In this document: positions 37,962 to 52,224 of the stretch, in pieces | Layout: the number at the start of each line of letters is the position of its first letter | Numbering within the stretch: the first letter of the stretch is position 1 | Origin: Enoplosus armatus | Lineage: Eukaryota; Chordata; Actinopteri; Centrarchiformes; Enoplosidae | NCBI RefSeq assembly: GCF_043641665.1 | Contig: NC_092198.1 | Location: 8,492,501-8,556,500 of the forward strand | DNA length: 64,000 nucleotides | Direction of reading: 5' to 3' | Notes under the pieces: model-generated | The model's database searches: none | Told to the model about the DNA's origin: nothing | The model's input: the letters and a program-made list of their open reading frames with translations, nothing else | Position numbers and translations under genes: made by a program

Positions 37962-38036
37962 TTATTGGCTCTATAAAAACGAGGGGTCCGGCTATAGAGA
38001 GGAGCACCCCGGGGTCCTGGGAACATTATTCTACAG
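37962..38036 (+). promoter_or_regulatory. otx2: Possible second otx2 promoter and mini first exon
   Basis: TATTGGCTC (inverted CCAAT) is followed at once by TATAAAA (37972-37978), an unusually tight pairing. About 60 bp downstream is a strong donor, CTACAG|GTAGGT (exon end 38036). This predicts a very short non-coding exon of 30-40 bp. Confidence 0.4.
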
Positions 38037-38598
38037 GTAGGTGTCACTGGAAACGTTAGGAGAGGCCTCAGACAGCAGCACGTAGACTAATTAGCTATTA
38101 CTAAAAAAAAAAGAAAATATTAAGGCCTCGCAAACATTTGATTTTTTGTTTTTTGTGTATGTTTTTTTTTCTGTTAGATCTAACAATGAAATAACAGATT
38201 TAATATTGGTTGTATCTCTTATACTAAAATTAATTAATATTAAACGTATACATATTTAATCTCCTATGATAGACCTATAATATGTATGTAATATTCCTAT
38301 CAAAATCTACACATTTGTCTCACAAATTATTCATGTAGTGGCCCGATTATACTTGATTTAGTAATGATATTTCTATAATATATAATAATATCTAAGAACA
38401 GAATATTGTATCCTTGTTAAAATGTTACATGTTATTTAGTGTGTATTTAGTTTGTTTTTTTCGTCATTATAAAAGTTTGAATAATTTGTTCGATTATTTT
38501 AATAAGATGTTAACGGACCTCGTTTAGATAAAGTGAAAGGAAGAGCTGAATCATTTTAGAAGTAAAATAGGACACTAAAATTTCTCCTGTAAAACTTA

Positions 38599-38617
38599 CC
38601 CCCCCCCCCCCCCCCCC
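38599..38617. repeat. Poly-C tract
   Basis: A run of about 19 C after AAAACTTA, upstream of otx2. Confidence 0.95.
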
Positions 38618-39453
38618 ATAATACCTGGAGACTAATTTAGTGGTCCATCTCCTTGTTTGTTTAGATTAAGATTAAGTGCTCCTCTCTAATCAACACTTTT
38701 CGATAGTCTCACCTTCCAAATCTAATTACCGGGAGCAATTCATTAGGAAAGGAGGAGCCCCGAGGAGTCTCAATAATATGTCAGAATTCACTTTGGGGAA
38801 TGCCTCCATGTTTCAAATTATTCGCTGAAGTTGTCCTTCGTATTTTAATTTCGTTACATTTGAATGTACAAGGGTTTTAGTGGAAACTAACAATAGGCCC
38901 GAGATATAGAATTGAAGATGCTCAGTTGTATTTGAATGAGCGCTCAGTTTGCAGTATTGGCTTCTTTGTTTGTTCCCTAAAGTCTTTTGTTATCAGCATT
39001 ACTTATCTGTCAACAGTGGGCTTTGTTTCTGCAAATGGCCCCCCAATCAGCTGTCTATTTAGCTTCGCCTAACCTGTGGGTATATGCTAATTGCGAGCTC
39101 GGTTGGGGCCCAACGAGTGTGCGCATTTTAACGACAATGTTTTGTTTTGGTGGTACTAGGAGAGGAGGAGAGGAGTGTGTTTGGGGAGGGGGGGTAATAA
39201 GGGGCGGGGTCATAGTAGCAGTTAGTGTGTGTGTGTGGTGGTGGGGGGTGATGGCGTAAACGCCTGTCAGCCAGACAGAGCATCCTCAGTCCAGCAGGGA
39301 CAGCTGGGGGTCTCCACTCGGCTTTAAGAGCCCTGCGAGTCCGAGGACGCCCACTTCTTTAAACCCACCGTGGTGCGTGAAGGCTGCGCCTAAAAATCAG
39401 CGGACACAGACGAAAAAACCTTAGAACCTTTCCTGTTTTGCGTCCTGCTTCAG

Positions 39454-39566
39454 GTCGATCTGGACGAGGTGAAATACCAAACGGAGACGCGAGAGGATTA
39501 AAACACTATTTTCTGCCCCATTTTTCGCATTTCTTCTCCTTGGTGCCCCCTCGTCCAGCCGCCAGC
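39454..39566 (+). promoter_or_regulatory. otx2: otx2 5'UTR portion of the first coding exon
   Basis: A pyrimidine-rich stretch ending in CTGCTTCAG (to 39453) looks like a splice acceptor, so the coding exon probably starts at 39454. The UTR contains GGATTA at 39495-39500, the site type bound by OTX proteins. Transcription from a start nearer 39300 is an alternative. Confidence 0.4.
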
Positions 39567-41219
<1,653 letters not shown>

Positions 41220-41789
41220 GAGGAGAGAATTAAAAAGGGACACATTTTCAAAAACTGCAGACTATACAGGCAAATTAAAACCCAAGGTTGGGATCTGCAA
41301 GTGCGGCGTTTTCCCACGACCGCAGGCCCCAACTGCTACCTCGGGCAGAGCAGAACAGGACTGCCGGCCGGTTGTCTCACTTGTTGGGTTAATTTATTGA
41401 ACATTCAGACTGACTTTGATCAAGGACACGGAACAAATGTGTTGACCAAAAGGAAAAAAAGGATCAAAAGAGCGAAAGATCCTAAAGCCTAACTTGGTTG
41501 AGTTTGAGGAATAGGTCAGGGTTTCTTCTAAGCTCCTTAAAGACTCCCCTCTCTTGTCTTTTTTTTTTATTTTGTTGGCACGCTGAAGGGCCCCTTTGAT
41601 CAAAGCGTTGTGCATGAGTGTGTGTGTGTGTGTGTGTTGTAGAGTGTGTGTGTGTGAGAGAGAGAGAGCAGCTCTGACATGAACCTGGATGCACTATTAA
41701 TTTATGAGAAATATGTTTAAAAGTAGTTATAAGAGACAATCAGTCCGTTTGCGTGTGCTCATAAATGTCCATTATGTGTTTTTGAATTA

Positions 41790-41806
41790 CCCCCCCCCCC
41801 CCCCCC
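41790..41806. repeat. Poly-C tract in the otx2 3' region
   Basis: About 17 C in the probable 3'UTR. A GT/GA-rich stretch precedes it at 41615-41670. Confidence 0.9.
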
Positions 41807-42070
41807 ACCCACATTGTGTTAGATTTCTTTTAAAATTGTGATTCTTTGTACTACCTGTATGCAAATTTGCTTCGCGCCATACATGCGCCACAAACCCAGC
41901 TGTGAATTTGATAGAGTTATTTCCGTGTCTCAAGTGTTGAAATGATAAATTATTATACGGACATATTAGTTGAATGGAATATGGAGTGCAGGGTAAATCA
42001 AGCCAGAGGCAAAGCAAGGTCCACTTGAGCTGTAAAGTGCGGTGAGAAGGCCACAAACACACTAAATAAC

Positions 42071-42076
42071 AATAAA
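42071..42076 (+). terminator. otx2: Possible otx2 polyadenylation signal
   Basis: AATAAA about 850 bp after the stop codon, followed by TGTGCCTGCATGTGTAAA, a fair GT-rich downstream element. A 3'UTR of this length is plausible; earlier use of a variant signal cannot be excluded. Confidence 0.4.
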
Positions 42077-42299
42077 GACCACTTGACCTGACCCAACACT
42101 GTGCCTGCATGTGTAAATCCATCTAAATCTTCTTTGTTTATTGTTTTTATCGCCTGTCTCTGCACACAACACACCACAACATGTCAACAAGGAGAACCCA
42201 TCTCATTTTACCCACATGTTTATTCACATCTGACACTTTCTGGTTTGGCGTAAATCTTACATTTAAAGAGCCAGCAGTGCCAAATAAATTAAAGGTCAA

Positions 42300-42560
42300 T
42301 TATCAAATGTCATTTTAATTTGCCCCTCTTTTTATATTTCTACTGCTACATCACTAGAGCCCGTGCTTTCTGACCAGGCCGGGAGGAATGTGAATTATGG
42401 GGGAGCTATGTTAATCCCGTCCCATAAAGAGGATAATCCAACATTTTTATTGACGGCTGCTCTTTGGTTCAGGGCGCACCGCTGGCCAGTTCACACGGAG
42501 ACATGTGAAATGAGCTCTGCTGCTCAACAGTCCAGAGGCAAACACGAGTTTAAAGACGGG
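42300..42560. promoter_or_regulatory. Candidate enhancer with two OTX-type sites
   Basis: Two TAATCC sites (42412 and 42434) lie 22 bp apart in the same orientation, in a repeat-free block with further ATTA cores just 3' of otx2. This would suit autoregulation, as an inference. Confidence 0.35.
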
Positions 42561-42924
42561 TGATACACACAAGAAAACAGCAGACAGGGAAGTGGACGTT
42601 AAGGCTCCAAACAGCAACTCAGTTTGTGATCCATATAAAGGTGGGTAAACAGGTGTTAAAGACATAGTTTCCATCAATCTGCAGATGGCTGACTGAGCTG
42701 AAACTTAAGTTAGGCTATGCATCATCTACACATGTTGCACAAATCGAAATCATGTTCAGCTTCAAATGATGTTTTAAGCCTTTGGTCCATAGACGATGAA
42801 GAATCCATCCAATCTTTAACAATCTCGATCAAAATGTTATCAGGCATCTGTTGCATTGCTTGTGATTAGTCCTGTATTGCACATATGTGTGTGTGTGTGT
42901 GTGTGTGTGGACATGAAGCCAGGC

Positions 42925-43180
42925 GGCCTCTGTGGGGTTTTACAGAGTGCTGTCAGGTCCAGGGGGCTCGTGCGTGGATTAAAGAAAAAGAAGGCTCGTG
43001 CTATCGGTCTAATTAGGATGTGACAGGAGATATCAGAGAGGCTTCTTATAACTCTGGCGTGACTTTTTTTGCTGCCGTTCAAGTGCTTTGTTGCCCATTT
43101 GACCCCCAATTAGCACCGAGTGGCACACACAATTACAGAGCGACAAACAGCTATTGTCCGGGATCCCTCTATCAAACATC
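42925..43180. promoter_or_regulatory. Candidate conserved enhancer downstream of otx2
   Basis: Repeat-free block after a short (TG)n tract. It contains GGATTA (42976), TCTAATTAGG, CCCAATTAGC and ACAATTACAG, a dense set of homeodomain cores. Confidence 0.35.
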
Positions 43181-43599
43181 ATTGTTAGCCTATTAATAAT
43201 ATAATACAGATTTAATCGGTTACATTTGTTTGGAGTTGGCACAAGCCTTGACATGTTAGATCACGCAAAAAATGTCAAAATCTTGACCTATAGGCTAAAT
43301 AAACGAATTGAGACAAATATCAATATAAAACAATGTGGAAAGGCAGTTGAGGAAGAACACAATAATTAATTTTAGCCACATAACCTGAGCCTCATTGGCG
43401 AGCCTATAATTTACAGGGGAAAATCACAATCAAATAAAAACCTGCTCGTAAATAAAATGATATATTTATGGCACCTTTGCCTGTTACAGTAGTATAATAA
43501 AAATATATAAAAATAAGATTTTTTCTTCTTGAGCCTAGAGTCCTCAAAGCTTCAACAGGTTCAGTAAAATGTCAGCAGAGAGCAGTAAGTCAGTCCTCC

Positions 43600-43880
43600 T
43601 GCAGCAGGAGGACCAGGGGCCCCCGAGTATCCATTCGGTTTTAATTAAGCACAAGCGGCACTAAAGGGGACATATGGGTCCGGCAGACGCGCTTCATTAA
43701 TCCTCTCATCGCATTTGAGGATGTTAAACAATAAAGAAAAAAAAAAGATCCTCGGAAGTTTCTTCTTGGCCGAGGCGACCGCACATTTTGTCGACCGCCG
43801 CCCTGAGGCAGGGCTTTCCCCAAGCGGCACCACTTCACCGCGGCTGTGAGGAGATCCCACCGCCGCTGGAGGGGCGTCTC
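43600..43880. promoter_or_regulatory. Candidate GC-rich conserved element
   Basis: A GC- and CpG-rich island inside AT-rich DNA with TAATCC at 43698-43703, TTTTAATTAAG and AACAATAAAG (SOX-like). It could also be a small CpG promoter for an unannotated transcript; minus-strand frames here show no recognisable protein. Confidence 0.3.
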
Positions 43881-43899
43881 GATCCGGCTCCACAGCGGC

Positions 43900-45937
43900 G
43901 ACGGGAACGTTACTCAAAACTACAATACTTTACTCCTCTTTTTATGCTGACAAACATGTAACGCGAGCAGATAAATGGGCTGAAAACGTGTCAGAATACA
44001 TACAGCCTTCTTTTGGTTTTACTTCACCATGTCAGGCCAAAACCAGTTAGTTACAGCAGGCGTACAGTACTGGTGTCTGACAACACAGTGCATGTGTTTA
44101 ACCAGCTGCACTCCAAATTGTACCTTTTTATGGTGAAATATTCTTATATCGCCTTGTAGGCTCTAATAATGGCCCAATAATATACTGTATATTGTAGGCT
44201 ACTATAATGTTGGTCTCTGTCAGTGTACTACACATTAAAGTGAGTCCTAGTTTAAGTTCAATCTCTATTATCAACTTATAACATTTATAAAATTCTAGAT
44301 ATTGTTTATCTTTTTATGGTATATTACCTCCTATCTATTCCTCAAGTGCTTCATAATTTATGTGACAGTTGCAACACTGCAGTTTCTCATTTGTTTTAAT
44401 AAAGTACAGACAACATGATGTAAATATATAAATGCAGTTATAAAAAAACAGCCACAGGCTGATTTCCTTTATGTACAAAATATATTAATAATAGGCTCAT
44501 AAAAACATAATATGATAATTAAGGAAAGATTCTATCTATCCTTCATCATTACAGATACAGCCACTATGAGCTTTACAAAGCAATATTCTGATAAATTATC
44601 TTTTTTAGACCCTAGCTCACTAATAAATGTCAAATTAGCAATTGAATAAAATAATAAAAGCCTTTTTAAAACCACAGGCAGGTCTGAACACCTGAAACCA
44701 ACTAAATCCATATCAGTGATGGCCGATTTAGATGTGAATGTATTTCAGATTGGCTTTGTATCAACTTTGAATCATCATCAAATCAGGCTCTTTTTGTAGT
44801 CAGCTCATGGACGGTGATTGGTTTTTGAGTCAGACCAATACAATATGGGCCTATTGGGAACAAACCAATACGTCAAATATTGTCTGCAGAGAGGAGAGGC
44901 ATGACATAAAACATCAAGAAATGTTTATGACGAACAATTCATGATTGAAACAGGGCTATCAGAGTTAATTTAAACAGGCTACCTTATTATCAGCTGTACA
45001 ATGTCACTGACAGCCATGTGACTTTGTTTTTTAAGAATAAAGAATTAGTGAGGACAACAGTCCTATTTGAATACAGTAACCGCCATTTGGTGAAGTGTGA
45101 TCTGGACCTGATTTCTCGACAGCAGTTGCATAAAATAAGCATAAGATGAATATAGTTTCTTTTATAAAGAACAGAACATTGGAGATAAACGGCCAATTTG
45201 TTGGTGAGAATAACTGAACACTATTGTTATGCATAAGTATGTGTCCTACATTCCCAGAGAGACGATGTCTATCATATCAACACAGCAACACATACATAAT
45301 TCATCTGCAACAACAACAGTCATGGAATCTCATTTAAATGAATGAAACAATAGTGTTTCTGTACTCCTGTCAGACTGGCGGTTGAGGAATATGGTAAATG
45401 GTTAAAAGTACACAGCCTTAACTCTTCAATGACCCTCTCTAACTGTGTTAAGCCGTGTAATGTTTAGAGCGATTTCATCTCGTGGATTACACAATTTGAT
45501 GAGATTAAACTCAATTCTATCAGATGCACACGCTAAATGTTGCCATGTGATGTTTTAATGGGACTTAAAGCAACGCAAAAGTAGGTGCAGCTGGACTCAT
45601 GTTAATTTACAGGCTTTCATTTACAGCTCCCTCTCTATGGTGTAAAATTGAACAGAGGAAAGAGGGAAACCTGGTATATCTTGTCATTCTGATGGAAAAC
45701 AGTTTCTATCTCTATGCACTAAATTGACCAGAAGACATTTTTGTACATAAAATCTGGACCTGATTCACGTTGGACATTCACCTCTAATTTAAAACATTGT
45801 TTCCACATTTGAAATACGGTAGATGAAGCACAGAGTTGACATACCATGTGAAGCAGAGAAAGGAAAGTGTTTCTGAAGCTGTTTTAACTGTAAATGTTGC
45901 TGTTGTTTTTTGGGTTTTTTTTTTTTTTTGAAAAAGC
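43900..45937. other. AT-rich gene-free interval
   Basis: No exon, long ORF or clear repeat is recognised. The composition is AT-rich with short homopolymer runs. Confidence 0.6.
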
Positions 45938-46690
45938 AGCAATGGTAGAAGAAGTATTTAGACCCTGTAATTAAATGAAAGTACAATAGAACAGTGTGAA
46001 AGTACTCGATTGAAAAAACAAATTCCTGCATTCAAAAATTAGCGGTAAAATGTACTCGAAGTATCAAAAGTAAAAGTACTTGTTCAGCAGAAAAATGACC
46101 CCTATGACTGATATATTATACGTAATACATTATTAGATTGTAAATACCGTTGGATCAGTGTGTACATTTCGCTCGTACCTTCAAACTACTTTATATACAG
46201 TTAGATAGTTTAGTCCAGAGAGTCCCAACTTCAGGGTCTGGCCCCCTCTGAAGCGTCACAAGATAAATCTTTCTGCTACACAAATTCGATTTTTGCTTTT
46301 TTGTGAAATGTTACGTCTTTGGGCCTCAAACAATTATTTAAATGAAACAATCAGAGAATTTTAGAGAGGAAATGTCTCTTTGGAAACTGCGAACAACTCA
46401 TAAACATCTGAAACGTGACAAGGGACCCAAAGTAGACGCTGTTTTTTAATAAGAGATCACAAGCCAAAATCATGGGAACCACTGGTTTAATCTTAATGCT
46501 TTGTTTTTGAGAAGTTTGAGAAGACACAGCTGTCAGGTAAATGTAGCGTAGTAAAAAGTACACTATATCCCAATAGTGGAGTAGTACAAGAGTAGAAAGC
46601 AGCATTCAATGAAAATACTCAAGTAACCTGAAATTGTACTTGAGTAAATGTACTTTGTCAGCTCAGTCAATACCAAGTACTTACATTAAC
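45938..46690. mobile_element. Percomorph-type dispersed repeat, copy 1
   Basis: The ends carry inverted related text built on AAAGTACTTG, GTACTTGAGTAAATGTACTT and TAGTGGAGTAGTACAAGAGT. The interior has GGGAACCACTGGTTTAA. I recognise this as a common non-autonomous element of percomorph genomes. It is non-coding. Confidence 0.7.
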
Positions 46691-47633
46691 TGATTTATGT
46701 GTGCCTAAAGTGCTAATTATTGTCAGGTTTATGACCACTTGGTGTCATTTTTATGTCACTTAGTGTCATCAAACAGGACATGTGATAAAGACTCAAGTAA
46801 ATTAGATATAAACACTGTTGGACAACTTGAGTCTACCATTGATGGTGCCAGATCTTGTTAGGTGGGGAGTTTGGTGTTATTGTGCAGGAAATTAGGACCA
46901 TGGGGCTGTGTGGCATGTTTGTTACAAGGTTTGTTTGGCTCTTTTCCAATTTACGATGGAAATTGCTGCAGAAAGTGCTTACTAACTGGACCTCCTGAGT
47001 GCTTCTCCAATCATAATAGCTGCCTTCGCCTTCTGTTGATGCTATTTTCGTATTGCAACCATGGCACACTGTATGCATGTTTTTAATTTTCTCTGAGGAG
47101 AGGGACACACTGCCAAACACAAAAGCATTTTTAGATAGATAAAATGATCAAGAACACACATTTATAGCTTTTCTGTGAGTGTCTGAAGATCATGTAAGCA
47201 CATTGTGCACTGACGAAGGCCACAGGCTATAATGTGTGTATTCTGAAGTCCTTTTTAAATCAATTAAATGCTGTTTGATTTCTCTTAGTCATCTTTTTCA
47301 GTGGAAAAACCCTGCAGGCTAAGACAACCCATTTATAGATTAGCAAAGTCCTGCTCTAAAATCATACAAATCTGATTTGTATCATTATCTGTACATTAAT
47401 CTCACCCATTAATAACTCAAATTAACTGATTTTCAAAACTGTTATGAATGTATGCAAACCTCTTACAAAGAAAGCATTAGTGAAATGTTAAACTGAATGA
47501 CTTTTGAGTGGCTCTGGGATTTTGAGCTGTGCGTCGCTATCATATAGCTGGAGTTACACATGGGAGCCAAAATATCAATAATGCTGAGATATTGTCATTT
47601 GAGGAAATACAGCACTGCGAAAACACACATATG

Positions 47634-47634
<1 letters not shown>

Positions 47635-47711
<77 letters not shown>
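47635..47711. repeat. (CA)n microsatellite
   Basis: A 77-bp pure CA tract. Confidence 0.98.
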
Positions 47712-49379
47712 GCATAGACATGAATCAGAAAGCTGATTACAGGTTTAAAGAAAATCCAGCATATGTAAAAAAAAATGAATTGCCATTAGAGAATTAGTGC
47801 TTTACATAAAGTTAATGCCTAGTTAATGTTTCTTTCTTTCTTTTTTTTTTTTCAAAGCATCCATTTAGCTTCAGGACTTTACAACCCTGGATTATGTCGA
47901 CAGTGGACATCCAGCCAACAAAGCACTCCTGCCTTTATGAGAACAGACCATTAGCAGGAGAAAAAACAAATCATAAATCTCCTTATAAGAGCAAAAGGGA
48001 GATGTTGTAATAACAGATTACATGCATTTAATGGCCAAATTTACATCCATAAGCTGAAGCTAAAAGCATTTGACGCAAACAGATGATTGAGTGAAGCTTT
48101 GTCGAGGAAGCTATAGGACAGCGAGGAGGACGCAGTGTGGGCAACTACATAGAGAATGACATCAAAAACACACCTGCACAGTAGTTGTTGCAAAGTCCTT
48201 TCAGGAAAGTTTGATCTAAACTAGCTCATCTAACTGTCCACTCAAGCATTGGGCTGACTGGAGCTTGTTGCTGAAGTCATCAAACTGGAAATGTATGGTT
48301 GGTGCCACACTCGCCTTTGTTAACAAGGTATCCTCCACACTTTTACTGATGTAACACAGCAAGAGGATCAATCTAAAACCTCAAATTTGAGCCGTGTTCA
48401 CATGGAAATAAGTGTACGTATTAATCCAGAAACACACAATCTTGGAAAAACTGGGACAAGAAGCTTACTTTAACCTTACAGAGGTAGCGATTGTGTTTGA
48501 TTATGTTGACAGATAAACATGTGAGCAACTAATGGAAGCAATACATTCAGCCATATTTTGGCAAAAAATATCAGCATACAAATGGACCATAGATAGAAGT
48601 GGATTATGCCTCAGGATTGGTTTTAGACACTTCGATGGACATTTTGATCCATTATAAAAACTCAACATTGGACTTTTTAACTGAAATGAATTCAAACTGA
48701 CCAAGGTTGCTGTTCTCTATAGACAATTAAACTATACCAACTTTTGACTCGAGACTGTTTGATACTAAAAGTATATAGTTTGGTTTGATTATCACCAAAA
48801 GGTGTTAGCGAAACGTAAACAAATCTTAACTCAAGGAGTTTGCTCAGTGGTCAAAGTACAATTATTATAATTATAAAATATTTTCTGCTAACTTTTACCC
48901 CAAAACTGGCCAAAACCCAAAGAGATTGCCATTTTTTGTAGTTTTCTATATATACACAAATTCGTAGCAATATCATATCATCATCACAAATGATAAGTAT
49001 ATATAAACAACTGCGAGAACACCTTAAAATAAGGTCACACCAGTGCCGACAGCTCAGTAAGCAGACACCAGTTGAGATAGTTGAGAGACATCAACTGCCA
49101 AACCTCTCCTATGCTGATGTTACAATACAGAGTTCAAAGGTCAAGGGGCCTTCCATTGCTTGTCAGAAAACCATACAGTGTAGAAAATCTAACAAACTCC
49201 ATTCATGTCCATCTTCCATCATCGTCTACTGCAATTAGAAACAATGAGGACATCATTTATAACAATAAATCAAAAACACAACAGGTAAGCTACAGGACAG
49301 GCTGATGGTCAGTTTCCTAATTTCCATTGCATTATTGACTTTCCTCCTCACTCCGTCTCTCTGGGCAGATGGAGAGGTA
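47712..49379. other. Gene-free interval
   Basis: AT-rich sequence with no recognised exon. Open frames are short and show no protein texture. Confidence 0.6.
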
Positions 49380-49625
49380 GTACAGTCGAGGAGGATGAAT
49401 GCAGAGTTTGTTGACAGATGCCTCTCTCCCTGCCCCGCCTTGCCTCCGCCCACCTGTTAAGGGCAGCAATGAGCTCCTGGAGGCGAGCGTGTCTGTTGTG
49501 GACGCACGCAGGGAGGAGGAGGCCGGGGAGGGGCGGACTGGAAATGCTGGCACGTGCTTCCCTGCGGAGATCTTTCTCCAGTTACAAGTCATGTAACAGG
49601 GTGTGTGTGTGTGTTTGGTGGGCAT

Positions 49626-49661
<36 letters not shown>

Positions 49662-49990
49662 AGGGCAGGTGTGTGTCTCTATGTTTCCTCTCCCCTGTGG
49701 TAATCTAAAGCAGAGTGTGTGGAGCAAGCATTGATGTGTTTATGGGTTTGTGGATCAATCATATGTGTGTGAGTGCGTTAGTGTGTGTGTGTTTAGGGGA
49801 GCAGGAGGAGTGTGCCCTCTCTGCACCCCCACAGCCGCCACACGCCTGGCCACCTGCTCTGGGATTAGAGAGCATGCGGATTACACGCGTCACAATGGAG
49901 ATACACAAACACAAATATGCCCTCGGCCAACAAAGGACACACACACACACACACACCGGACAGCCTCACTGCTAATCGCTTTTAGCATCT
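49380..49990. promoter_or_regulatory. Candidate enhancer with paired GGATTA sites
   Basis: Between TG tracts (49629-49657 and about 49785-49795) and a CA tract (49937-49956) lies a block with GGATTA at 49862 and 49878, 16 bp apart in the same orientation, next to an E-box CACCTG. Confidence 0.3.
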
Positions 49991-50174
49991 TCAATATTTT
50001 CATAGTTTGGAAAATAATGACTCTGGACGCAGTGTGTGACATGGCAGATGAGGTTTATGTTTATGTTGACTGACGCTGTTAGGTGCAGGAGGAGAGATTT
50101 TGAACTGCGGATCTTTTCTGTGGATTAATTTTTGTATGTGTTTATTGAGGAAGGCTTATTGCACCATTAACAAC

Positions 50175-50198
<24 letters not shown>
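50175..50198. repeat. (GT)n microsatellite
   Basis: Short GT tract followed by a G-rich stretch (50205-50221). Confidence 0.9.
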
Positions 50199-50205
<7 letters not shown>

Positions 50206-50724
50206 AGGGGGGGTGGGGGGGCTGCCCAAGGAGGTGTTTTGCAATGCCTGCTCCACTGTGACCCACAACAGATCTGCTGTCCTACTTTTTAACTATAAAA
50301 ACACTGTGACGTCAACACAGAGAAACTAACAGGCGATTGTCACCAAGAAAGGTCCTCAAACACAACGTCACCATGAGCAACAACAGCGTGGACAACATAA
50401 ACACAAAACAAAAACTGTCATTCACAACAACTATTGGCAGCGTGTTATTTAAAGGCCACATGCTCTAAGTTACAACAAAAAGGGTCTGCTCAAAGATGAC
50501 TCAACAGGCCTTTCTCTACACAATGTCCTGTGCAGAATAGTCAGCACACGGATTCAGTGAAGTTTAGTCATTTGTTTGGTTGCAGTCTGAGGTGTGTTTA
50601 TTACAGGCTTGTTTATGAGGGCAGAAACTGAAGAGGCTAACTACATCATTCGCTTAGTTATTCTTTAACATTATTGTGTACAGGGAAGCCTACTGAGAGC
50701 TTTGACTCACTTCCCCACAATAAT

Positions 50725-50900
50725 TTAAAGGGGCATTCCACCCACTTTACATGTCAGAGTCAATTTGCTAGTCATGGGGAGCACTGGACATTCAGTAAAA
50801 GCACCTCTATAATGTCTTCTGTGGCTTTCAGGAATTAAAGTAGGGATCCCTACAGGGATTACAAGTGTTCATAAAATCAATTAGTACCCTTTTAAAATAC
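50725..50900. mobile_element. Possible fragment of a dispersed fish repeat
   Basis: Text beginning AAAGGGGCATTCCACCCACT and continuing with GGGGAGCACTGGACATT resembles a repeat family I have seen in percomorph genomes. The boundaries and family are uncertain. Confidence 0.35.
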
Positions 50901-51479
50901 ATACATGTAGTCTGAGCAGCAGAACACAAGCACAATTTTTCACTAAAACTCAATTCAAAGTTGATTTGAATGCATAAAATAGAACTAGATACTGATCAAA
51001 TGATCAAACTTGCTTCAAGAATATGGGTTAGGGTTAGAAAGCCAAATATGTATTATCTGGAATATGAAATAAGTTCAAGTGCTATGGCTTAGTGAGGATG
51101 TTAGTTATAAGGGTAATTTCAGCTTTATACATTTAAAAAAATTTCACATATAAAACAGGGACATGAATGAAAAATGTCACTAGTGATGACACAAGGGAAA
51201 GCAATATTACAAACATCATCCAGAGCCTTGAGAGTAGCCATCAGTTGCTTCCATGTAAATGTAATAGTCATCACTGTAACACTTGCTTTTATATGCATGA
51301 TGTAATTCAGGGCTTCAGTGTCACCTTGATATATTTTAATGACATGTTTGAACTAAACCTATCACAGAAACTACGGTAAGGTGATGTAAAAGGATGCCAA
51401 GATCCTGATGTACAGCCAAACCAGTGCTGTGTGTGCTCAGGGACATTTGAAAGCATTTGACTTCTTACACTTGTTGGAC

Positions 51480-51790
51480 GGTGGTCAAGAGCAAGAGGCC
51501 TTTGGGTGGCTCGTGATTGAGTGTGTAAATACAGTCATGGTGGGATGTTTGGGGGGAGATCTTCTGCCACTGTCTTCCCCCTCTTCCTTGCCTTCTTTTG
51601 CCCCACGGGGTCAGTGGGTTTGTTTTGCTAATGACCCCATCCCGTTATGACCTCATTCAGTTTGCACTCAGTAATTGGAGGCACACTGACACACTGCGGT
51701 GTCGGAGGAGGGGCTCACACGCCCAGGGGGGCGATCCCATTGTAAACATTCTTCCCCGACAAATAAGGTATTGTTATTGATGATTAACGG
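51480..51790. promoter_or_regulatory. Candidate conserved element
   Basis: Repeat-free block with TTTGCTAATGACCCC, TATGACCTCATTC and CAGTAATTGG just before a GTAT/GT microsatellite. Evidence is composition and motif texture only. Confidence 0.25.
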
Positions 51791-51805
51791 CAATAAGGGG
51801 TACTG

Positions 51806-51848
51806 TGTGTGTATGTATGTATGTATGTATGTATGTGTGTGTGTGTGT
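51806..51848. repeat. (GTAT)n(GT)n compound microsatellite
   Basis: GTAT units run into GT units. Confidence 0.9.
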
Positions 51849-52224
51849 TTGGGCAGGGAAAAGGATAATGAGGATGATGTAGGTGATGACTGATGATGAC
51901 GAGTAAGGTGTTATCACAGATTAACTTTAGCATGGAGGGAAGTGGCAGTGATAAAGCAGACTAAGATGACAGCAAATATTTAATCGTGCTCTGTTGATGA
52001 TGGCCACGATGATATTCTTCACACCTTCAGTTGCTGAAATGTCCTGAGCAGTTAGACCTATGGATCAGTGTTTCTCACTGCACAGTTTCCTGGTTTAAAT
52101 GTGTCTAATATTTGAGGAAGACTGTGTAAATACAAGATTTTAAAAACTGTTTAATCGGGATTGACAGTGGAAAAGGATATAAACAGCAGGTCTGAGGAGA
52201 TTATTATCAGAAAGTAAGAGGAAG

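Noticed and set aside
43645..43917. A 90-codon minus-strand frame in a GC-rich island downstream of otx2
   Set aside because: No recognisable domain and no plausible splice partners; composition alone explains the open frame.
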